Assembly (NCBI GenBank): GCA_026394095.1
Contig: JAPKYY010000323.1
Location: 1-5,530, forward strand
Source: Acidobacteriota bacterium
GTDB lineage: Bacteria; Acidobacteriota; Terriglobia; Bryobacterales; Bryobacteraceae
Direction: 5' to 3'
Length of the DNA: 5,530 nucleotides
The translations under genes were made by a program, and so were the position numbers. Of this stretch, positions 1 to 5,220 are shown piece after piece. Within the stretch, counting starts at the first letter, position 1, and each line of letters opens with the position of its first letter. The notes under the pieces were generated by a model. The model saw nothing but the letters and a program-made list of their open reading frames with translations. It had not been told where the DNA came from and searched no databases.

Positions 1-558
1 CCACAGCCAGGAGAGAATGCGCGACTGGCAATCGTCAGTAGTTTCGAGAACCATAGCCGCTGCGCCGTCGCCCATCAGGATGCGGGTGTTGCGATCGGTC
101 TGCTTCAGGTACTTCGTAGGAGTGTCGCTGCAGACCAGCAATACGCGCTTGGCAAAACCCGTGGCAAGGAAGTTAATCGAAGTGAGAAAGCCAATGGCCG
201 CGCCGCTGCAGGCTGCGTTGATGTCGAAGGCACCGATTGGGGGCATGTCGAGTTCGCGGGCGATTGCGGGCGCAGTGGGGCAAAGCATGTACTGCGGAGT
301 AAAGGTAGAACAGAGCAGCAGGTCCGGGTTGGGGAGCGGGCTGAACTCAAGAGCTTTACGTGAGGCGGCCACCGCAAGACTGAGTGTGGTTTCTTCAAGA
401 TTGGACTGATAGCGCTGTTCGATTCCACAGCGGGCCATGATCCAGCCTTCTTCAACTCCCAGCTCACCGGCCAGGGTTTCGTTTGTAAGGGCGACGCTGG
501 GGAGCGCCGTACCGACTCCGGCAATCCGGAAGCGGAAATTGGTTAGAGCTTCTGACAT
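1..558 (-). CDS. fabH: 3-oxoacyl-ACP synthase III (FabH/KAS III-type ketosynthase), N-terminal part
   Basis: Partial gene: 186 codons are visible and the reading frame is still open at the left edge, so the C-terminal part lies outside. KAS III enzymes condense acyl-CoA (often acetyl-CoA) with malonyl-ACP to start fatty-acid synthesis in the cytoplasm. Visible family marks are an N-terminal IAGVGTALP strand (12-20), W39 followed by ARCGIEQR (42-49; the usual text is RTGI..R), the nucleophile region DINAACSG (112-119) with catalytic C117, and MGDGAAAMVLE (162-172). The catalytic His and Asn of the family would be in the missing half. The ATG start at 558 lies 9 nt after the truA stop, and a GGGG run in that gap can serve as ribosome binding site. 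It is the last visible gene of the pyrE-truA operon. A KAS III paralogue for another acyl product cannot be excluded without the C-terminus, so the symbol is tentative. Confidence 0.82.
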   Translation of the reverse strand, partial: MSEALTNFRFRIAGVGTALPSVALTNETLAGELGVEEGWIMARCGIEQRYQSNLEETTLSLAVAASRKALEFSPLPNPDLLLCSTFTPQYMLCPTAPAIARELDMPPIGAFDINAACSGAAIGFLTSINFLATGFAKRVLLVCSDTPTKYLKQTDRNTRILMGDGAAAMVLETTDDCQSRILSWLW

Positions 559-567
559 CTGCAACCC

Positions 568-1317
568 CTAGGGTAGCGGATATTCGACACTGATCTGGTG
601 GAGGCCTTGCGCGGGAGCCGAAAAAGCAACTTTCGCAGGTGGGCCTTTCAGGATCTCTACAAGGTCTTCAGCCGTGTTATTGCCCTTGCCCACTTCGAGC
701 AAAAAGCCGGTGAGATGGCGCACCATATGCTTGAGGAAACCACTGCCGCGTACCCGGAAATAAAGGGTTTCCCCATCACGCCAGGCTTTGCTTTCAAAAA
801 TCGTGCGTACTTTTGACTTCCCCAAAATGTCGCTTTCATCGGTGCTGCAAAAGGCGGAGAAGTCGTGTTCCCCGGCGAAGCGGGCGGCTGCGGCAATCAT
901 GGCGGTTTCATCCAGTGGGTAAGGATGATGGTGGACGTAGCGACGGAGAAATGGCGGGCAAACCTCTTCTCGCCAGATCCGGTACTCATAGGTCTTGGCC
1001 GTTGCCTGGAAGCGCGGATGGAAGTTTGCGGGGCGCTCTTCGACCCTTGTGATGCGGATGTCGAATGGGAGAAGGCGGTTGAGAGCCTTGCGCAGGTTGT
1101 CGGTGGGAATCGGGTTTTTCAGGTTGAAGGCGGCACAGACGCCAAGGGCGTGAACACCGGCATCGGTGCGGCCACTGCCTTCGATCTTGACCGACTCGCC
1201 TTCAATCACAGAAAGAGCCTTCTCAATCGTGCTTTGGATTGTGGGCAGACCGGGCTGTACCTGCCAGCCGTGATAGGCTGTGCCGTCGTAGGAAACCAGA
1301 ATACTCAGACGCCGCAT
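568..1317 (-). CDS. truA: tRNA pseudouridine(38-40) synthase TruA
   Basis: This enzyme isomerises uridines 38, 39 and 40 in the anticodon stem-loop of tRNAs to pseudouridine. The 249-residue product is a normal full length for bacterial TruA. Visible marks are SYDGTAYHGWQ (9-19), the catalytic motif GRTDAGVHA (49-57) with nucleophile D52, NFHPRFQATAKTYEY (98-112), the substrate-binding stretch GSGFLKHMVR (191-200), and the C-terminal APAQGLHQISVEYP (235-248). The family often has Arg where K109 sits in the third motif, a conservative change. The ATG at 1317 lies 3 nt after the pyrE stop (TGA-GCG-ATG) and has no clear Shine-Dalgarno sequence, so translation is probably coupled to pyrE. The same operon continues into the ketosynthase gene. 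Confidence 0.97.
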   Translation of the reverse strand: MRRLSILVSYDGTAYHGWQVQPGLPTIQSTIEKALSVIEGESVKIEGSGRTDAGVHALGVCAAFNLKNPIPTDNLRKALNRLLPFDIRITRVEERPANFHPRFQATAKTYEYRIWREEVCPPFLRRYVHHHPYPLDETAMIAAAARFAGEHDFSAFCSTDESDILGKSKVRTIFESKAWRDGETLYFRVRGSGFLKHMVRHLTGFLLEVGKGNNTAEDLVEILKGPPAKVAFSAPAQGLHQISVEYPLP

Positions 1318-1320
1318 CGC

Positions 1321-1902
1321 TCAGGTGGGGCGCGAACCGGGCTTCACCACAGGCAGACCCTGGGCGCAGAGCGGGCAGCTGGCCGGCTCGTAGGCAGTCA
1401 CTTCGAGAGTGGCAAGAGCAATTCTTGGCACTCCGACATCGGCGCGGCCAGCGCTGCGATCGATGATCGAGGCGGCGGCCAGAACTTCGGCACCGGCAGC
1501 CTTGAGCAGTTCGACAACTTCACGGGTGCTGCCGCCAGTTGTGATCACGTCTTCAACGATGAGCACCTTCTCGCCGGGGTTGATGGCGAAGCCGCGGCGC
1601 AGGGTCATGTTGCCTTCCCCGTCGCGCTCAGTGAAGATAAAGCGCACACCAAAGGCCCGGGCAACCTCGTGGCCTATGATCAAGCCGCCCATCGCAGGGG
1701 CACAAACAACGTCGACGCTAAGCTGGCTGAGCGCAGCGCGAATCTGTTGTCCAAAGCTTGCAGCGTGTTCGGGATACTGTAGAACCTTGGCGCATTGCAG
1801 GTATTCTGGGCTATGGAGACCACTGGTGAGGCGAAAGTGGCCATTGAGATAGGCACCGGTTTCGCGAAAAGCCGATAAAGTTGCGGCAGTAGAATCGTTC
1901 AT
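1321..1902 (-). CDS. pyrE: Orotate phosphoribosyltransferase PyrE
   Basis: PyrE joins orotate to PRPP to give orotidine 5'-monophosphate, the fifth step of de novo UMP synthesis. The 193-residue product shows the orotate-side motif GHFRLTSGLHSPEYLQ (21-36), the flexible-loop region TERDGEGNMTLRRGF (91-105), and the PRPP-binding signature VLIVEDVITTGGST (113-126) with its adjacent acidic pair E117-D118. The C-terminal tail CPLCAQGLPVVKPGSRP (176-192) is of the kind found in the Thermus-like branch of the family rather than in the E. coli branch. The ATG at 1902 is the most upstream possible start, because an in-frame TGA lies at 1909-1911. It is preceded by a GAGG ribosome binding site at 1907-1910 with rather short 4-nt spacing. 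It is the first visible gene of the minus-strand operon. No pyrimidine attenuator hairpin was recognised in its leader. Confidence 0.96.
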   Translation of the reverse strand: MNDSTAATLSAFRETGAYLNGHFRLTSGLHSPEYLQCAKVLQYPEHAASFGQQIRAALSQLSVDVVCAPAMGGLIIGHEVARAFGVRFIFTERDGEGNMTLRRGFAINPGEKVLIVEDVITTGGSTREVVELLKAAGAEVLAAASIIDRSAGRADVGVPRIALATLEVTAYEPASCPLCAQGLPVVKPGSRPT

Positions 1903-2020
1903 CTTTCCTCACAGAATAGCGCTCTCTTGTTAAGCTATTGAAAGCTTTGAAAAATCGCTGGGAACAAATCACTTCGTCGTCTCGTTTGTAATACCAGCAC
2001 TTTTAGCCCGGAATCCATCC
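1903..2020. promoter_or_regulatory. Divergent promoter region between pyrE and the TolC-family gene
   Basis: The 118-bp gap separates two divergent start codons, so promoters for both the pyrE operon (minus) and the TolC-family gene (plus) should lie here. It is more AT-rich than the flanking genes. I find no strong sigma-70 match. The best plus-strand guess is TTGTTA (1927-1932), a 17-nt spacer and AAAAAT (1950-1955), 4 of 6 matches in each box. An isolated TGTAAT (1987-1992) resembles a -10 box but lacks a -35 partner. TTGAAA occurs twice (1938-1943 and 1947-1952) around an AAAGCTTT palindrome (1941-1948). These may be chance in AT-rich DNA. The placement is an inference from gene orientation, not from a clear motif. 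Confidence 0.45.
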
Positions 2021-3925
2021 ATGAAAACTTTACGCGAGAGCCTTGCCGTTCTCTGTCTAGCGCTGACCTTGACCACCTCGGTTGGCTTTGCCCAGAAAGC
2101 ACCGGTGTTGACCACGAGTTTCGAAAAGAATACTTATTGGCTCACCAAGAATTATCGCCCCCGCGATTTCGACCCGATTCGCCAGGGCAACTCGAATCGT
2201 CTTGAGCAGTTGCTGCGCGCAGGTAAGCTCTACCTGTCGCTTCAGGATGCAATTGCGCTGACGCTTGAGAACAACATCGATATCGAAATCCAGCGCTACG
2301 GCCCCGAGCTTGCCAAGATCGACTATGCTCGCGCAGAAGCTGGCGGCCAGATCCGTGGTGTTACGACAAACGTGACGCAAGGTGCGAATTCGGCTGTGAA
2401 TCTTGTAACCGGAGGTTTTGGCACTGGTGGCGGTGGACAGGCCCCAGGCGGCGGTGCGACGTCCGGAAGCAACACCGGAACCGTCTTCACCGTGACAGGT
2501 TCCGCGATTCCAAATCTCGACCCGGTGTGGACCTCAAGCTACTTCCACAACAAGGCATCCAATCCCCAGACGAACTCATTCGTGACCGGTATCTCGGCAC
2601 TGGTGGTAAATTCCGATCAGTTCAACACAAGCTTGCAGAAGCAGTTTCTAACGGGTACTACGGCAACAGTGGCATACGGAAGCACCAGCACAAAATCCAA
2701 TTCGCCCAACAACGACTTGAACCCCTTCACCCGCAACAACGTTCAGGTCAGCGTCTCGCAGCGACTCTTGCAGGGCTTTGGCCGTGCAATCAACAACCGC
2801 AACATTCGTGTCGCCAAGAATAATTTGAAGGTCTCAGACTTGACCTTCAAGCTCCAGGTGATCACCACCGTTAGCTCAACGATCAACCTTTACTGGGATC
2901 TGGTTTCGTTCAATCAGGATGTCGCCGTAAAGCAGAAGGCTGTTGACCTTGCTCAGAAGCTGTATGAAGACAACAAGAAGCAGGTAGAGATCGGAACGCT
3001 GGCACCCATCGAAATCGTACGAGCCGAAGCTGAAGTCGCCCGTACGCAACAGGATCTCACCGTAAGCCAAACGCAGTTGCTGCAGCAGGAAGCGATCATC
3101 AAGAACGCCCTGAGCCGCAATGGTATCGCCAGCCCTGCCGTTGCCGATGCACGCATTATCCCAACCGACCAGATCCGCGTCCCTGCTACCGAAGAAGTCC
3201 GCCAGGTGAAAGACTTGATCGAAGAAGCCATCAGCAAGCGTCCAGAATTGGAGCAGACCAAGATCAACATCGCAAATACGAAGATCGGCATCGCCGGCTC
3301 CAAGAGCGCATTGCTGCCATCACTCGATGCTACCGGCAGCTTTACCAATAACGGTCTCGCTGGTGCCGTAAATGGATTGCCTGCACCGGGCGGCAGGGGC
3401 CGCATTGTAGATCCCTTTTTTGAAGGCAACTACGGGACAGCACTCGCACAATTGTTGCGCCGAAACTTCCCTGACTACGCAGTTGGTTTCAACTTGAGCA
3501 TTCCGATTCGCAACCGTGCCGCACAAGCCGACTACGCCAACGACACCCTGCGCCTGCGCCAGCAGGAACTGCAGGAAGTGCGCCAGCTCAATTCGATTCG
3601 CCTCGAGCTGACCAATGCCGTCATCGGTCTGCAGCAGGCTCGTGCCCGTCACGAATCCGCAGTCAAGAGCCGCCGCCTGCAAGAGCAGACCCTCGAAGCC
3701 GAGCAGAAAAAGTATGCACTCGGAAGCTCGACGATCTTCCTGGTAATCCAGGCACAGCGCGATCTCGCCACAGCACAAGGTGTGGAAGTGACAGCACTGG
3801 CCAACTACAGCCGTGCCCGCAACACTCTGGATGTATCCACTGGACGTTTGCTTGAAGTGAACTCAGTCAACCTCGAAGAAGCGAGCAAGGGTGTTGTGGC
3901 TAAGGCCCCTTCACAGATCCCTTAA
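2021..3925 (+). CDS. TolC-family outer-membrane efflux/secretion channel protein
   Basis: TolC-family proteins form trimeric outer-membrane channels with a periplasmic helical tunnel, used as exit ducts by RND, ABC or MFS pumps and type I secretion. The 634-residue product begins with a Sec signal peptide (charged start, hydrophobic 8-19, likely cut after GFA at 24). Two halves repeat the family plan. Half one has YLSLQDAIALTLENNIDIEI (71-90), membrane-strand and loop sequence, RLLQGFGRAINNRNIRVAKN (248-267), and a helix with IGTLAPIEIVRAEAEVA (324-340). Half two has LIEEAISKRPEL (399-410), SIPIRNRAAQADYAN (493-507) and YALGSSTIFLVIQAQRDLA (565-583). Oddities are a long linker before the first repeat (25-70) and a Gly-rich stretch (131-146) in the first membrane hairpin. 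The ATG has only a weak GGA at 2010-2012. No adaptor or pump gene lies beside it here, so its substrate cannot be told. Confidence 0.93.
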   Translation: MKTLRESLAVLCLALTLTTSVGFAQKAPVLTTSFEKNTYWLTKNYRPRDFDPIRQGNSNRLEQLLRAGKLYLSLQDAIALTLENNIDIEIQRYGPELAKIDYARAEAGGQIRGVTTNVTQGANSAVNLVTGGFGTGGGGQAPGGGATSGSNTGTVFTVTGSAIPNLDPVWTSSYFHNKASNPQTNSFVTGISALVVNSDQFNTSLQKQFLTGTTATVAYGSTSTKSNSPNNDLNPFTRNNVQVSVSQRLLQGFGRAINNRNIRVAKNNLKVSDLTFKLQVITTVSSTINLYWDLVSFNQDVAVKQKAVDLAQKLYEDNKKQVEIGTLAPIEIVRAEAEVARTQQDLTVSQTQLLQQEAIIKNALSRNGIASPAVADARIIPTDQIRVPATEEVRQVKDLIEEAISKRPELEQTKINIANTKIGIAGSKSALLPSLDATGSFTNNGLAGAVNGLPAPGGRGRIVDPFFEGNYGTALAQLLRRNFPDYAVGFNLSIPIRNRAAQADYANDTLRLRQQELQEVRQLNSIRLELTNAVIGLQQARARHESAVKSRRLQEQTLEAEQKKYALGSSTIFLVIQAQRDLATAQGVEVTALANYSRARNTLDVSTGRLLEVNSVNLEEASKGVVAKAPSQIP

Positions 3926-3946
3926 GATCTGCTCAGTCTTTCTGAA

Positions 3947-3982
3947 AAAGTGGCTCGGGAGAATCTCTTCCCGAGCCACTTT
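3947..3982. terminator. Bidirectional intrinsic terminator between convergent genes
   Basis: A perfect 14-bp inverted repeat (arms 3947-3960 and 3969-3982, 8-nt loop) with a GC-rich core (GTGGCTCGGGA) lies between the converging stop codons of the TolC-family gene (ends 3925) and the DUF937 gene (ends 3986). On the minus strand the hairpin is followed by five T (3949-3945, partly within the arm), and it begins only 3 nt after the DUF937 stop. On the plus strand the trailing run is only TTT then CCGTT, so termination of the TolC-family transcript may be less complete. Confidence 0.85.
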
Positions 3983-3985
3983 CCG

Positions 3986-4495
3986 TTAACGGGAGAAGAA
4001 TTTGCCCATCAGCCCCATGACATCATCGACAGCGCTGCCATCCTTGTTAAAGTCGAGCATGCCGGCGATACCATCAAGAGGGCTGGCTGACTGCTGAGTT
4101 TGCTTGGACATGGCACCCATGGCGAGCGAAGCAACCACCGGTAGCATCTGCTTGATCAGCACGTCGCTCAGGCCGGTATTGCCTGCAACGTGCGAAGCCA
4201 GCGCGCGGCTGGCGTCCTTGCTGCCGAGAAGATGACCAAGGATTCCATTGCCATCCTCAATCGTCTCTGGCTGCGAAAGAGTTGAGGGATCGTCGATATA
4301 TTGTGAATGGTTGCCACTGGTCAATGCGCCCAGCAAGCCGTCAAGACCATTGTTCTGTTGCGCGCCCTGGGCCAAAGCCGGCAGCAACTGACCAAGGACG
4401 GATTGAGCCTGATCGCCCGAAATTCCAAATTGATTGGCGAGAGCTTCGATATTTTGGCCACCATTAGCGGCCTTGAGTACGTCCAATAGGTTCAT
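3986..4495 (-). CDS. DUF937 (YidB-like) domain protein of unknown function
   Basis: The 169-residue product resembles DUF937 proteins, a widespread bacterial family without an established role. The N-terminal segment MNLLDVLKAANGGQNIEALA and its continuation to about 47 (ISGDQAQSVLGQLLPALAQG) look like the family's helical repeat. A polar linker follows (about 60-82). A second helical block, ILGHLLGSKDASRALASHVA (85-104) then LSDVLIKQMLPVVASLAMGAM (109-129), repeats the same style. The C-terminus carries DFNKDGSAVDDV (148-159), which resembles the start of an EF-hand/dockerin metal loop, then GLMGKFFSR. There is no signal peptide or clear membrane segment, so it is probably cytoplasmic. No Shine-Dalgarno sequence precedes the ATG, and no in-frame ATG was seen in the 26 nt upstream. 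It is divergent from the response regulator gene, only 35 bp away. Family assignment is from recalled sequence style; function is unknown. Confidence 0.82.
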   Translation of the reverse strand: MNLLDVLKAANGGQNIEALANQFGISGDQAQSVLGQLLPALAQGAQQNNGLDGLLGALTSGNHSQYIDDPSTLSQPETIEDGNGILGHLLGSKDASRALASHVAGNTGLSDVLIKQMLPVVASLAMGAMSKQTQQSASPLDGIAGMLDFNKDGSAVDDVMGLMGKFFSR

Positions 4496-4530
4496 GTGGC
4501 GAAGAATATCATGAAGGATAGAAGCCTGTG
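4496..4530. promoter_or_regulatory. Compact divergent control region between DUF937 and response regulator genes
   Basis: Only 35 bp lie between the two opposing ATG codons (32 bp if the regulator starts at GTG 4528). That is too short for two independent promoters, so at least one promoter must extend into a coding region. AAGGA at 4514-4518 is the likely ribosome binding site of the regulator. The element GAAGAATA (4501-4508) recurs as GAAGGATA (4513-4520), 12 bp apart and 7 of 8 identical. No clear -10/-35 pair was found on either strand. Confidence 0.4.
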
Positions 4531-5220
4531 ATGAATCTACTGTTAATCGACGACGATGAAGAACTCGTGCAACTGATCGGAGCCTATTTGAGCGGGCACG
4601 GAATTAGTGTCGAGTCGGTGCAGGATGGCACTCAGGGGCTGGCAAAGGCGATTGCAGGTGGGCATGATCTGATCCTGCTCGATGGCATGTTGCCCGGCCT
4701 CGACGGGCTTGAAGTGTTGCGGCAGCTCCGCAGGCGCTCCAGTGTTGCAGTAATCATGCTCACGGCGCGTGGGGCACCCCAGGATCGCATCACAGGCTTG
4801 GATACAGGCGCTGACGACTACCTGGCCAAGCCCTTCACTCCCGATGAGTTGCTGGCGCGAATCCGGGCAGTTTTACGGCGGACCCAGGCGGCAGTATCCA
4901 GCAAACCCGAAGTTTTGGAGCTTGGAGGAATCAGACTCGATTCCAGCCAGCGCGAGGCCTGGCTCAATTCAAAGCCCTGTCAATTGACCAGCTTGCAGTT
5001 TGAGATTCTGGAATACCTGATGCGGCATGCAGGGCGTGGCGTAACAAGGGATGAATTGACGGCAATCCTGCACCAGCGGGACTCCACTCCGTTTGAGCGT
5101 TGGCTCGATGTTCACATCAGCCAGATGCGCAAGAAGATCGAAGCCGATGGGCTGATAAGGATCCATACGATACGAGGTGTAGGCTACATGTACTCGGCTC
5201 CGCAAAGTGAGGCCCAGTGA
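4531..5220 (+). CDS. OmpR/PhoB-class response regulator, CpxR-like
   Basis: Cytoplasmic transcription factor activated by phosphotransfer from a sensor kinase. From the ATG it has 229 residues, normal for the class. The receiver domain (about 1-117) has the acidic pocket D7-D8, phospho-acceptor D51 in LDGMLPGLDG, T78 in MLTA, Y97 and K100 in ADDYLAKPF. The winged-helix domain (about 127-223) shows LTSLQFEILEYLMRHAG, GVTRDEL, the recognition-helix region LDVHISQMRKKI (192-203) and the wing text HTIRGVGYMY. The stretch FERWLDVHIS resembles CpxR of the Cpx envelope-stress system. A GTG at 4528 directly before the ATG is an alternative start: AAGGA is 9 nt from the GTG but 12 nt from the ATG. The stop overlaps the kinase start by 4 nt (GTGA), so the pair is translationally coupled. 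Target genes are not known. Confidence 0.95.
   Translation: MNLLLIDDDEELVQLIGAYLSGHGISVESVQDGTQGLAKAIAGGHDLILLDGMLPGLDGLEVLRQLRRRSSVAVIMLTARGAPQDRITGLDTGADDYLAKPFTPDELLARIRAVLRRTQAAVSSKPEVLELGGIRLDSSQREAWLNSKPCQLTSLQFEILEYLMRHAGRGVTRDELTAILHQRDSTPFERWLDVHISQMRKKIEADGLIRIHTIRGVGYMYSAPQSEAQ

Noticed and set aside
105..524. Minus-strand open frame overlapping the ketosynthase gene in another frame
   Set aside because: The frame starting at 558 carries the KAS III motifs, including the active-site Cys. This one has no family signature.
865..1782. Long plus-strand open frame (305 codons) antisense to truA and pyrE
   Set aside because: It spans two well-supported genes on the opposite strand, has no recognisable motif or ribosome binding site, and its composition is what the complement of GC-rich coding DNA gives.
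1941..1948. AAAGCTTT palindrome as an operator
   Set aside because: An 8-bp palindrome in AT-rich intergenic DNA is expected by chance and matches no operator I recognise.
1903..2020. Pyrimidine-responsive attenuator in the pyrE leader
   Set aside because: No GC-rich hairpin followed by a T-run is visible on the minus strand; the T5 at 1954-1950 has no stem before it.
2411..2470. Gly-codon-rich stretch as a DNA tandem repeat
   Set aside because: The bases do not repeat with a fixed unit. The low complexity is at protein level and in frame with the TolC-family gene.
2953..3778. Two minus-strand open frames inside the TolC-family gene
   Set aside because: They are shadows of a strongly supported 634-residue gene; the translations are low-complexity or Cys/Ser-rich without motifs.
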